Shown: positions 20,389 through 30,974, counted from the first letter of the stretch. The stretch: 64,000 nucleotides of DNA from Incurvaria masculella (GCA_946894095.1 OX335662.1:13410001-13474000), one strand, 5' to 3'. Notes: generated by a model not told the origin, from the sequence alone. Made by a program: numbers and translations.

Positions 20389-21592
20389 AAAACTAGCAGC
20401 CCGTCCCGGCTTTGCACGGGCATAATGTCATTTAAAAAAATATTATTTGACACAATGATACACAAATAAACCATTTTTACGTAGAGTTCCTACATTGAGA
20501 TATTTGAAATAAAAAAAACTTAGATATTATTATTACATTATTATTAGATATTAGAGAAATAATAAATTCAAAGTGCTATAGGGATAACCGCGGCCTCCGA
20601 GGCACGCTCCCGCCGCCCCGGCCGGCCGGTACCGCCGCAAACACTACATCCCGCAATTTTTAAATCTATAATATCATCGAAAATATTCATTTAAATCATA
20701 TGCTGTAAAGGGCCGTATAGATCTATATTAAATCCACAATGTATTTAAGGTATTTAATTACGTAAGGATTAATGCTGTATTGGTTAAAATCGCTTCGAAA
20801 ATTAGCCATTATTTGTCGTAAAAAGTAAATGAGAAAAAAATGTTATTGTGGGATATCCATAAGAGATAGATATATACCATCGCGGAGTTTTCTGTACACC
20901 TTTTCAATGTATACAATACTTAGTACATTATTTTGATAAATCTCGTAGGGTTCAGCCTGCGTTTGCAATGTAAGCGGAAAAAAAATATTTTTTTACGACA
21001 TCACATTGGAAACCTCAAAAATAACAGTATTTTTCCAATATTTAATGGATGTTATTATACATATAAACCTTCCTCTTGAATCACTCTATCTATTAAAAAA
21101 AACCGCATCAAAATCCGTTGCGTAGTTTTAAAGATTTAAGCGTACATAGGGATATAGTGATATAGGGACAGAGAAAGCGACTTTGTTTTTTTTTTTTTTT
21201 ATGTGACTGGACATGGATGGCTAATACCACACCTTCTGTCATGGTATTAGCCCAACACACCACATGGGAACTAGGTGCCATGCCAGAACCTTCCTTATAT
21301 TGCACGGCTACATTGAACTGGATGGAAAACACGGACAATTTTCATTGCCGCTTCGACCATCGTTCATCCAATGCGATGGTACCAACCCGGGCGGGATAAA
21401 CCCTACCACCTAGTAAGTAAGGAAGGGGACCTACAGCTTAACGTGGAATCCGAACCACGGCCAGCCTCTCTCAACGGTCGAATGGTCACCCATCCAAGAC
21501 CAGACCGGACCCAGCGTTGCTTAACTTCGGAGAGCGATCGCCGAAGTGTCGCGCCACTGGGCCACCGATTACTATGTAATGATGATGATACG
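20389..21592 (+). repeat. CTAGCAGCCCGTCCCGG repeat, split by a SINE
   Basis: Starts AAAACTAGCAGCCCGTCCCG and runs through CCGCATCAAAATCCGTTGCG and AGGGACAGAGAAAGCGACTT to 21186. The end TTACTATGTAATGATG at 21572-21587 follows the SINE. A common lepidopteran repeat pattern to my knowledge; autonomous partner unknown. It contains a GC-rich stretch at 20590-20650. Confidence 0.6.
21187..21568 (-). repeat. 5S-headed SINE, full length
   Basis: Complement of a complete 5S-headed copy: tail ATGTGACTGGACATGGATGG (as read on plus), body, and the 5S blocks GGTCACCCATCCAAGACC and CAGCGTTGCTTAACTTCGGA. Low divergence from 4036-4417, so probably young. Confidence 0.9.
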
Positions 21593-21713
21593 TTACAATC
21601 TTCCGTGATTAGTATACCTAGATACGACAATGAACTCGGCGGAAAATGTAATTTTTCAAGATGGCGGTTGAAGTTGCGGCGCTGTTGTACTTTAGTAGTG
21701 TCAATTGCTATAA

Positions 21714-22084
21714 GCAGCTCGTAACCTAGTGGCGCGGGGACTGGCCTAGCGTACCAGAGGCCTGGGTTCCATTCCGACATGAACCACTGTCTTTCTCTTT
21801 CCGAGTTCGATAAGTGCATTTCGTCATGAATGCGAGCTGCTCCATGGTTCGGAATCCATGTAAAACTGTAGGGCCCCTGCTCATACCATCGCATTGGATG
21901 AAAAGATGGTCTAAGCGGCAATGAAAAATTGTCCGTGTTTTCCAACCAGTTCAATGTAGCCGTGGTCATAACGGGAAGGTCCTGGCATGGCACCTAATTC
22001 CTTCGGGAATGTGGTGTATTGGGCTAATATCATAACGGTAGTTGTGTGGTATGAGCCATCCATGTCAGGTCGCATAAAAAAAAA
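21714..22084 (+). repeat. tRNA-headed SINE, short body deletion
   Basis: Complete head and tail; the body lacks about 40 bp between GGGCCCC (21870) and ATACCATCGCATTGG. A 196-codon minus-strand frame (21403-21993) spans this and the neighbouring SINE and is an artefact. Confidence 0.88.
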
Positions 22085-22430
22085 CATGCAGCTTTGACAT
22101 TTTTACACAGTTTAACCAAGACTAGATGACGATGATAAAAATGCACGGAAATGGAAATGGGCTCATGTCGCACACTGGACAAACCACCATACACACTAAA
22201 AGATAATGAATACTGCCGAGAAGCGGAATCCTGAACGCTTCGCTGTCGGCCATTTTGCGTTGCGCTCCCCGGGCGCGCCGCCAAATGGAGCATTTAACTT
22301 GCCTCTCGCTCGTGTAATGCAGCGAGCTACAGCCTGCCAACCTACACGGCAAATGGACAATCAGTTATCGGCATTGTGATGCTTATAATAACGTAAATCA
22401 CTGACATAGGTTCGGTTACTGGGTGCGGTT
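22085..22430. other. Unique GC-rich spacer
   Basis: Contains CCCGGGCGCGCCGCC near 22268-22282. No family match and no supported coding frame. Confidence 0.35.
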
Positions 22431-22433
22431 TAA

Positions 22434-22592
22434 GGGCCGAGTGCACGAAAGGACAAAAAATCAAAATCAACGTCAACGTACGATGAAACACGCCACTTTG
22501 TATGGACAATATGGAAGGAACTCTATGCTGTTCACTAAAAGTGACGTGTTTGTACATTGATTAACTCGGCCGTCTCTTCGTGCAACCGGGGC
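22434..22592 (-). mobile_element. TAA/TTA-flanked palindromic MITE, copy 2
   Basis: Opposite orientation to copies 1 and 3. Borders TAA at 22431-22433 and 22593-22595; ends GGGCCGAGTGCACGA and GTGCAACCGGGGC. Confidence 0.75.
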
Positions 22593-22597
22593 TAAGC

Positions 22598-22757
22598 CAG
22601 TCAGTCAGTTAGTAAGCGTGTTTGCGTCCACTGCTGGACATATGCCTCTCCAATTTTCCTCCAGTCCTCCCGGCCCTCAGCGGTACGGAACCACTTCTTT
22701 CCGCCGACGCACTTGATGTCGTCGTCCCACCTGACGGGTGGTCTTCCGACACTCTTT
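22598..22757 (-). pseudogene. RTE-like LINE, extreme C-terminus
   Basis: Minus-strand frame VGRPPVRWDDDIKCVGGKKW, then FRTAEGREDWRKIGEAYVQQ, then WTQTR and a stop. This is the familiar last part of lepidopteran RTE-type endonuclease-reverse transcriptases. The 3' end is a short run of TGAC/CAGT units, with essentially no 3' UTR. Only about 50 residues remain. Confidence 0.8.
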
Positions 22758-22885
22758 ATGTATTTTATGTATAATGTACTAATAACTAAATATTTATTGA
22801 CCGAGCGAAGAGAGATCGAGTAAAACGTCTCCGGTTCAAGATTTGGCAAAAATGCTTACGTATATCTGGCTGTTCTCCGGCCTCA

Positions 22886-23296
22886 GGGGGTCCATTCAGG
22901 GAAAGAGTGAGTTCGAATTCGTCACTAAATATCAACTCACTTTTTTTAATAGTAATGTTTCCACACTTCTTGAACATCATTACAATTAGATAAAAATCTG
23001 GTCCGTCCCGTAAATACGTCGGAAGTATAAACAACGGTTCCGTTATTTAAATAATAATATATTTCCCAGCTATTTTTAGGTTAACTCACTCCCGAACTCG
23101 AACTCACTCTTGCTCTGAATGGACCCCCTGCTCGCAAAATTTCAAGAGAATCGGTTGAGAAATGCGATTTACGGGACGGACCAGATTTTTATCTAACTGT
23201 AATGATGTTCAAGAAGTGTGGAAACATTACTATTAAAAAAAGTGAGTTGATATTTAGTGACGAATTCGAACTCACTCTTTCCCTGAATGGACCCCC
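22886..23296. mobile_element. Foldback with nearly identical 130 bp arms
   Basis: Left arm 22886-23016 and right arm 23168-23296 are complementary with hardly a mismatch (GGGGGTCCATTCAGGG ... GGTCCGTCCCGTAAAT). The 151 bp centre contains a third, diverged version of the outer arm motif (ACTCACTC ... CTGAATGGACCCCC, 23085-23130). Noncoding. Confidence 0.8.
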
Positions 23297-23299
23297 AGG

Positions 23300-24550
23300 T
23301 TCGATAATCATATAGTTTTTTTTTAAAAAGATGTTAAATGACGAAGACATTTTGAAAAATGTTAAAAAATGGCACATCTCCCCGGCTGTTTTCTTATTTA
23401 AGTCGCATTTTTCAACCGATTTTCGTGAAATTTTGTTAGCAGGTTAGCAATCATTTCAAAAATGTCAAATGCACAAAAGACAGACTCGCCAGGTCGACAG
23501 CTCAGAGAGCCACTAGTTGTAGATGTGACTGGTCCACTAGATATCCGGATGGAGGCGGCGGAGCGGCGATGGCGACCGGCAGTGCGATTACGCAAAATTT
23601 GAGGATGGTGCCGCGGTGCGTGTAGGTGCGCCCCCGTCATTTCTAAAGCGCGATTACGAAGCCGTTTTTTATCCACCTACATCCAGCACGGACCAATCTG
23701 TGTCGATACGATAGGTCAACTTTTGACAGCTGCGGGTTCATCCACGCAGCGACCTCCCCGCATTTGACAGTTCTTTGGCGTTTCGCAACACCTATTCGAC
23801 GCGAAATGTATGGAGTTGACCTAAGTGCGGCGGGTAGCGCTGAGTGCCGCACCATTTGTGAATGCATCGATTTCGTAATCGCAAAAGCTGTCATATTGCT
23901 GCAAGTACAGCAACCTACACCCAATTTTGTGCTTCGTAATTGCACTGCGGGACAGCGTCTATGAACCGTTCCTGCTTCGTCCGGGACCCATCTGCATCTG
24001 TCACGGTACCGAGCTGCAGAATCCGCGTGATCAAGTGAGACCGCGACATCTACACGGAGCGCGTCACGGGCTGGACGCAAAATTGACCCCAAGATCCACC
24101 CACGTAGTTATAAGAATTTATTCGTATATTGTTCGTAATATTTTTTTACCGAAACTTCCCGAAAGCCTTTTATTAAAATGTTGGGAGCATCCAGATACAT
24201 AGGATTGTATAATACTAAGAGGATATAATTTTAGCAAGCATACCTATCCGTTTCATAGTAAATTTTTACTAATAAATGATTTTTTATTACAAGAAATATC
24301 ACCTAAACTGGTCCACAGACTGTATATAGGCATATTTAATATTAGGAAAGTGTTTCTCCTTGCACCCGTAATCGGAGATAATGTAGCAGAGAGAAGTGCT
24401 AGTTTAACATCTACTATTCTATGCTTCACTATCTCTGCATACCGCCCTACTTAAGCAGCGTGATGCTTCACCGACCCTTCATCGAGCGACGATAATGAAG
24501 ACAAACAAAGAAAATATCTCAACTCCAAACTCAATTATAGCCTAATCCTT
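23300..24550. other. Unique DNA, GC-rich in 23500-24100
   Basis: The GC-rich middle has weak inverted blocks (GCAGTGCGATTACG at 23579-23592 against CGTAATTGCACTGC at 23935-23948), so it may be an old foldback. A 149-codon minus-strand frame (23643-24092) overlaps shorter plus-strand frames and has no recognisable domain. After 24120 the DNA is AT-rich. Confidence 0.35.
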
Positions 24551-24639
24551 CTCCTCCCACAACACCATTTAGCCCGCGCGTCGACAAACTGCCCGCTCCT
24601 ATCCCCAGGCACGTAGCTCATCATTTCCAGGCGCTCCGG

Positions 24640-25100
24640 CGAAGGAAAAACCCCCCCTCCGACCCCCCCGCCACATTAGCTGCCATCGCGGCGCAAAGGG
24701 GCGCGCCCATTGGTCGGGAGAGGACGGCGGAGCGCGCGGGAGGCGCGGCGCGGGGGAGTGACGTGGATACAGGCTGCTGACGTGACAACGTCTTATAATT
24801 CGTAGCCGGCTGCACGCACAAAAAAACATGACTCATGCGGCGTTACCTCGCTCTGAGGCGTTCCATTTAAGGCTTGAAGTGCAAGGGAGAGCGCGGAACG
24901 AGCGACAAAGAGGCACAATCGGCCTCTGCGTTCGGCAGCGTTCGACATCTGTCTCTCTCCTACTTCAGTGAGCGATGCATCCTCGTGGACAGCTGCTATA
25001 CAATAATACATTTACATGTTTTCGTCACGTATGAAGTGCAGTAAAAAGTGAATGTGGTGTCAATTGTTTATAACAACGATAATTGCGGCGATAAAGGTAA
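24640..25100 (+). promoter_or_regulatory. Candidate host promoter and first noncoding exon
   Basis: A sharp GC-rich island in AT-rich DNA. It has an inverted CCAAT box (CCCATTGGTCGGG, 24706-24718), GGGGCGCGCCC just before it, TGACGTGG and TGACGTGAC motifs (24759-24787), and a TCAGT insect-type initiator at about 24965. A donor-like GATAAAG|GTAATG falls at 25091-25103. No matching coding exon is visible downstream, so the target gene and even the strand are inference. It could also be an unrelated GC-rich segment. Confidence 0.3.
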
Positions 25101-25103
25101 TGA

Positions 25104-25714
25104 TTCTTTCGATATTAAATATATGTTCAGTGATATATTGTCGAATATTCGTGCTTTCATAATTGAAATAAATAACGTCGGTCCGCTAGTGCAGCGATTG
25201 TAGGTTATGCTATAATTGAAATGACAGTTTTCTTGAAAATATCTATCAAACAAATAAAATTAAAATTTTCTTTTGAAAAATGCAACCATTCCATCAGTAT
25301 TTTCTTATGACGTTGTCACGTTCAACTATCGTTAGTAAACCGACTTTACAGACAACCGTTTTTTTTTATTTTATGTTGAATGTTCAATGAAACTAGCTTG
25401 AAACTGAGAGAAAGGAAGGAAAAGGGGCATGCGGTCGATATCGCGTTTCCGCTATATGGTCAAAATGACCATTTAATTGTAAATGATTCGGGAGGCGCGT
25501 CATATGCCATACGACCGAAACATCGCCACTTACGCGAATGTGCTCTAAAAATGTGTTCGTCAAGTCAGTTCCTACCCACACAAACGCTCCAATACATCTG
25601 CGACTGTGTTTGCATGTGACTTATTTTTTTAAAAATGAAGACAGCGAATCCCATAGTAGGCGCGCTCGATGCCATATCTCCTCCCTTTTTATCTATTCTA
25701 ATAATATACCCATT
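25104..25714. other. Unique DNA after the candidate promoter
   Basis: No repeat recognised. Overlapping short frames at 25380-25619 (plus) and 25393-25581 (minus) have no known domain. Confidence 0.35.
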
Positions 25715-25985
25715 TTCATATTAGCTCTACACACTACATTCCCGATGGAAATAGGTACCACTATGGTCACGGCTATGACTGGATGGGAAATACTGACAAT
25801 GTTCATTGCCGCTCCGACTATCTATTCATCTAATGTGATAGGACCAACCACGCGAGCTTTAACCCTACCACGTAGGACGGGAAAGGATTCCGAACCATGG
25901 ACATGGCTTAGAGAGAGAAAGAAATTGGTACACGAACTGGGCGGGGGTGGAACCTATGACCTCTGTCATAGGCAAGTCAAGGCAA
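25715..25985 (-). repeat. Old tRNA-headed SINE
   Basis: Decayed complement of body and head (CATTGCCGCTCCGACTATC, ACCCTACCACGTAGGACGGG, GAACCATGGA, GGGGGTGGAACCTATGACCTC). The overlapping frame 25538-26074 is not a gene. Confidence 0.7.
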
Positions 25986-26787
25986 TTCGTTATTTTTATC
26001 CACATTTAAAGAAATTAATAGTTATTTTGGTTTATCCATATGAGACATATGTGTGCTGCGGCGAAGCTTTTTAAAAGAAACAATGCAACCATACATTATT
26101 TTGGTCCCATTTTAACTATTTATACAGCGTACGCCATGGAACCTGTATAGAGGCACGACTTTTTCTGACTTATTTGAAGAATATTATCCTAACTTAAGCT
26201 AACTTTGAATATATTTTCATTTGGAATAATGAACTTTTCGACGTCATCTTCGTGTTTCAAATAGTGAATGTTTTTTCAAATAGATGGAGTAGTTACGAAG
26301 ATTACCCCCACAGATAACAAACATACAAAATCGGCTCTCTATGTCTTTACCATAGTCGCATGAAGTATGATGGTATTATAAAATGTTATATTGCCGAAGT
26401 CTCCAAATGGGAAACGTTTTCGGAACTTCCAAACTAAAAACAATCTGAGCATTTCCAAGTCTTGAAGCAACCTGTATACATCCTAGATTTCCACGTCCCC
26501 CTGGCTGTGTGCCCGAGTGGGACGACGCTATACCGACGCGGTGACGCCAGAGCGAGACAACCGACACGAGCGCGCGAGTGTTGGTGACGGTAATGACAGC
26601 ACTAAAGCCTCTTTACTGCGTCGCTACATCTCGGTACATCTCGCTATACAGTCAGTACTTAACGATGTTTATTTAAGTTGCGATCTCAAAGCGGCGAATG
26701 TGAAAATGGGCGGGTGTAGCGTAGTGGGTTTTATCTTAATATTTTCATACGATCGCAGATAACAGCGCTTTGAGAAAGTTTAGTTTT
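25986..26787. other. Unique DNA with a GC-rich centre
   Basis: CG-rich between about 26510 and 26640, followed by ATACAGTCAGTACTT at 26646-26660, which contains a TCAGT initiator-like word. No coding family recognised. A second, weaker promoter candidate. Confidence 0.25.
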
Positions 26788-27008
26788 ATGTACCTAAACA
26801 TAGATAGCGAATACCACACCTACTATCATGATATTAGCGCTACACGATACAGGAACAGGGTGCCATGCCAGGACCTCTCGTCTATTGCGCAGCTTCATTG
26901 AAGTAGATTGAAAACAAGCACAACTTTCATTGCCGCTTCGACCATCATTCATTTCATGCGATGGTACCTAGCCGGGCGAGATTAACCCTAACACCAAGTA
27001 AGTAACTT
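26788..27008 (-). repeat. Old SINE, 3' two thirds
   Basis: Complement of tail and body (ACCACACCTACTATCATGAT, GTGCCATGCCAGGACC, TTGCCGCTTCGACCATC). The body start reads CCTAACACCAAGTAAGTAA, as in 5S-headed members. Confidence 0.7.
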
Positions 27009-27077
27009 AATTATCACGAATCATTGATCATCATGCTGGGTACAGCCATCGCCTCTCTTAACCATATTTTATGGAAA

Positions 27078-27345
27078 GGCATGGATATGAACCCATCTCA
27101 TGACGACCTCCGATAGTTCGCCACATATTATGTCTTAAAATTAATTTGAGGTTATGGTTTATTCATCGTCTATAGGCAGTTCACTGCACTCGGATTTACC
27201 ATATGTATTCATTAGCCATTCTAACACTCTGACAGCGAACAACTAGCGTTCCAATTTTCAATTGTTTTATGGTTTATTCATCATCCATAGACAGTACACT
27301 GCACTCGGATTTGTCATATTTTATCATTTTATCATTAGCCAGATT
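27078..27345 (+). repeat. R2 5' region, first direct copy
   Basis: Two tandem versions of the R2 start (TTTATTCATCGTCTATAGGC and TTTATTCATCATCCATAGAC) preceded by ATGAACCCATCTCATG. The same 265 bp recur at 27980-28245. Confidence 0.75.
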
Positions 27346-27374
27346 GCGGTCACCGCAATCGCAAGCGTAGGTAC

Positions 27375-27550
27375 CATTTATAAAAAATTGTCCGTGTTTA
27401 CCACCCAGTACAATTGGAGCCTAGTAGGAAGGTCCTGACATGGCAACTACTAGTTCATTTGGAAATACGATGCGCTGGGTATTAATCAAGACGGTGGGTG
27501 TAGAATTAGCCATCAGTTTTTTTATGTAACTAGGAGTTACATAAAAAAAC
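27375..27550 (+). repeat. SINE 3' fragment ending in a tail palindrome
   Basis: Matches the SINE from AATTGTCCGTGTTTACC through GGAAGGTCCTGACATGGCA to TTAGCCATCAG. It is followed by a perfect 16 bp inverted repeat (27516-27531 and 27535-27550) made of two SINE-type A-rich tails facing each other. Confidence 0.7.
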
Positions 27551-27601
27551 AAATCTACATTGAAGCATTAAAGATCTTATTGAAAGTAAACAGATAATGA
27601 A

Positions 27602-27674
27602 ATCTGAAGCAGGATTCGAACCTGCGACCGTTGGATTACATGCCACTGCTCTCCCGCTAATTCGCTATCCAGAC
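27602..27674 (-). tRNA. tRNA-Tyr-like sequence (pseudo-tRNA or SINE head)
   Basis: The complement folds with a 7 bp acceptor stem (GTCTGGA with TTCAGAT, two G-U pairs), a perfect T arm GCAGG TTCGAAT CCTGC, A-box-like AGCGGGAGAGCA and loop ATGTAAT, which would give a GTA (Tyr) anticodon. The anticodon stem has two mismatches, C-C and G-A, and the D stem is weak. An active tRNA is therefore unlikely; an old tRNA-derived SINE head or tRNA pseudogene fits better. Confidence 0.45.
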
Positions 27675-27979
27675 AATTACGTCAGCCAACGAAATTCGTG
27701 ATTATATTCGAATCGCCACACTGCTTTCTACAACTGCATGCCGCCGATTTCGCGTATTTTTATTGACAGCGAGTAAATAATAATTTTCTACATAACCTCT
27801 ACCTTCAGGCACCGCCACTGATTGCCTACCTCTTAAGTGTCGCACATGCGTCATTTTGAATCGCAAGACGCCCATTGCCGCTAACTCGCTCCAATAAAGT
27901 TGGAGTAATGGCGCATGACGTCTATAGCCGTCTGCTTCGCACGGCTGTTTGTATAGACATGCCTTGACTTGTGAAGCTG
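27675..27979. other. Unique spacer
   Basis: No repeat recognised. The 99-codon minus-strand frame at 27702-28001 has no known family. Confidence 0.35.
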
Positions 27980-28790
27980 TATGGATATGAACCCATCTCA
28001 TGGCGAACTCCGATAGTTCGCCACATCTTATGTCTTCAAATCAATTTAAGGTTATGGTTTATTCATCGTCTATAGGCAGTTCACTGCACTCGGATTTACC
28101 ATATGTATTCATTAGCCATTCTAACATTCTCACAGCGAACAACTAGCGTTCCAATTTTCAATTGTTTTCTGGTTTATTCATCATCCATATAGACAGTACA
28201 CTGCACTCGGATTTGTCATATTTTTTCATTTTATCATTAGCCAGTTTGGCAATCCCAGCGAAGAAGAACTGGCAAGAAAATCCGCTGGTTTTGTTTTTCA
28301 ACGTCCACTTAGTCTAAGTTTACAAAAGTGTAAATTACAACAATTGATATCATAGGCAATATATATCAGTTTATTTGTAAAGACTATGCCCGCCATCTAA
28401 CATGTTGCCAATTGGAGCAAGCTATTTCCTACAAACAGCACCCGTTCACGAGCATCACGCCGGGCTCAGCCATCGCCTCTGTCAACCATATTTTAGGGAA
28501 AGAGGAGACCCTAGACTTTAAAGCGAGGCACTACTCCAGTGGCAACCTGAAAAGTAGTGAAAACTTTGTACGATTTAGTTTTAATACTATTATTTCTGTC
28601 ATAAACTACTACAGTGACCTCTAAACAAAGAGTCAACCTACATAATACAATATTATTCTTACAGCAAAAAAAATAGAATAATATTAAACCTTTAAATGCT
28701 ACCTACAGAAAATTAAAAGTACAATGGTCTGAGAGCAACCTGTATAATAATATACGGATAAGATTCCTGTAAGAGATTCTGACTTTATTC
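27980..28790 (+). repeat. R2 retroposon, long copy
   Basis: Second direct copy of the 27078 block, followed by module a (GCGAAGAAGAACTGGCAAGAA, 28259-28279) and the 3' part (CATGTTGCCAATTGGAGCA, CCGTTCACGAGCATCACGCC, CAACCATATTTTAGGG). Noncoding: frames are short and not shared between copies. Confidence 0.7.
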
Positions 28791-29470
28791 TGATTCTTGA
28801 TTTCATCTGATTACATTTTTTCAACGTCTAAGTTTATAAAAGTGTCTGCCACTGATACGAGTTATTAGTACATCTTTGTGTAAATAAGTTATTTCAATTC
28901 CGCGAGTATTTTTATTATTTTTTATTAAATATTCTTTTTAGATAAAGAAAGTTGATTATATAATTCACTTGCAAGTGTTCGAGTGTACGACAACGTGAGG
29001 TTTACGCAAATCGAATCGCTTACGCCTTCCTTCTGAAAACTCGCGTTTCAGCCGCATCTGCATATCTTCCGTAAACGCCTGAAGATTCAATGCCCCCGAG
29101 GAAATCAATATCGCTCCACGCGCTAGAAAGAGACGCACCATTGTGGAAAATGTAACGGTAGAACGAGACGAAAAGATGTCACATGACAGGGCGGCACGCG
29201 TGAGTGATGTGCCTGAAGGAATCTGGAATTTGAACTCTCCGGCGACGTCGAAGAAATTATTTTTGGGTGTCTTTTAAAATTCGGTGGAATGATCAGATTT
29301 GTATCAAACTGTTTGTTCGCAATTTACATATTCCATCAGCTTCCGAGTTCATTTCCATAGGTGCTGGGGCATATTTCAGTTATATGGGGATTGGCTGGTA
29401 GAGGTTGCCTACTGTGTGCAGACAACCCCCACATTTGTTTTAAGGGAGTGTTAGCACATAATTGTATTCA
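28791..29470. other. Unique DNA, GC-rich in 28980-29260
   Basis: No coding family or known repeat. One of several GC-richer islands in the window. Confidence 0.35.
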
Positions 29471-30835
29471 GTTACATTAGGGCGTAAGTAAAACGACATT
29501 TAATTTTATTAAAAAAATAAATACTATGAATTTCTATACTAAAAAAGGAAATTTGTCGATTGATGGTCTAGCCACACCAATTGCGCATAAAACTCATTAC
29601 CACGCGCTTACCAAAAATTTATTACAAACTTTTTAGTGAAGTTGACTTATTTACAGATTATAGAAATACGTTCTCACAAAAAATAAAAGAATCTCTAAAA
29701 ATACAGAACAATCCAAGTTAATAATTATGCAGTATTGGTATCTTTTATTCCAAAAGCAAACACATATATCTACTTTTTACACAGATTTTCAGTATTTAGA
29801 CACATACACATATTAAAACAAATTCATCATACACAACACACACACTCGGTATTTAAATATAAGTTACTAATAAGACTCCAAAAGCATATCTCCAAGCAGT
29901 ACACATATTTTTTTCACAGCAAACTTTAAAATTTAGACACACTTTATCTACCATACTTTTTTTGTTATTGTTTATTGTTTATTGTTGTTTATTGTTTATT
30001 CATCATCCACAGACAGCACCCTGCACTCGGATTTGTCATATTTTATCATTAGCCAGTTCAGCATTCACGGCGAAGAAGAACTGGCAAGAAAGTTCGCTGA
30101 TTTTTTTCAACGTCCACTTAGTCTAAGTTTACAAATTTGTTTGCCACTGCTTACAGAAATACGGGTTATTGGTACCCGTTTATGTCAATACATTAAATTA
30201 ATATTAATTCACAAAATCTACCATTTACGCCGTATGCAACAGTTTATGACAAATATCGGTGTATTCTGCAAAGTCATGTCCGTCATCTAACATGTTGCCA
30301 ATTGGAGTAGGCCAGTCCCCACAAACAGCACCCGTTCACGAGCATCACGCCGGGTCCAGCCATCGCCTCTCTCAACCATATTTTAGGGGAAGAGGTGACC
30401 CGAACCAAGCGTCACCACTAGCAAGGACGTTGAAGCGATGCTCTACTCTAGTGGCAACAAGAAGAAAACATAACAATTGTTTTACATGTCCACGTTTAGT
30501 TTTATTACTATTATTTCTGTCATGAACTACTACAGTGCACAAGTTAACTACCTTTTGCTGATTGTATTAACCTTCTCATGTAGAACAAGATAGACTATAT
30601 GTAAAATATGTTTAATTTAGGAAATCCTGTTATTGGCCTCAGCTTAAGCTTAATATTATCTTAATTTATCTAAATATTATCAAAATGTAACTTGTAATCG
30701 CTGTTGGTTTTCTAAATAAATAAAATAAAAATAAATAAATAATTTTAACACAAAACCGCAAGACCCCGGTGCTTTGATTGCTCAAACGGGGCAAATATCT
30801 AATAACAAGCATAAAAACTATAAATTATAAAATAA
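29470..30835 (+). repeat. R4 repeat, split by a younger insertion
   Basis: The first part (29472-29575: TTAGGGCGTAAGTAAAA ... GATTGATGGTCTAGCCA) and last part (30748-30835: AGACCCCGGTGCTTTGATTG, CTCAAACGGGGCAAATAT) are contiguous in the copy at 57434-57615. The material between, including the R2 at 29965-30740, therefore looks inserted. Confidence 0.55.
29965..30740 (+). repeat. R2 retroposon, best full-length copy
   Basis: Begins TTTATTCATCATCCACAGAC and CTGCACTCGGATTTGTC. Hairpin arms are GCCAGTTC (30052-30059) and GAACTGGC (30078-30085). Further blocks are GGGTTATTGGTACCCGTTTA, CATGTTGCCAATTGGAGTAG, GCATCACGCCGGGTCCAGCC and AGCAAGGACGTTGAAGCG. It ends in AAATAAATAAAATAAAAATA (30712-30740). 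The 3' simple-repeat tail indicates copying by a LINE enzyme. Partner LINE unknown; no pol III boxes are obvious at its 5' end. Confidence 0.7.
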
Positions 30836-30974
30836 ATAAAATATAAAAAAATAGCCTCTGATTTATATAATTAGATGTTTCAAATACAGCTACATAATAA
30901 ATTTATCTTTCATCTTTTTAAATATCAAAATCAATTGTAGTTATTTTTTAAAATAATAAAATGTGCTTTCACTT

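Noticed and set aside
21403..21993. 196-codon minus-strand frame, the longest in the window
   Set aside because: It reads across two SINEs of different head types and the spacer between them.
23643..24092. 149-codon minus-strand frame, Arg/Cys-rich
   Set aside because: Overlaps other frames on both strands in a GC-rich block and shows no domain; the region even has weak inverted-repeat structure.
25538..26074. 178-codon plus-strand frame
   Set aside because: Most of it overlies a decayed SINE in complement; no domain.
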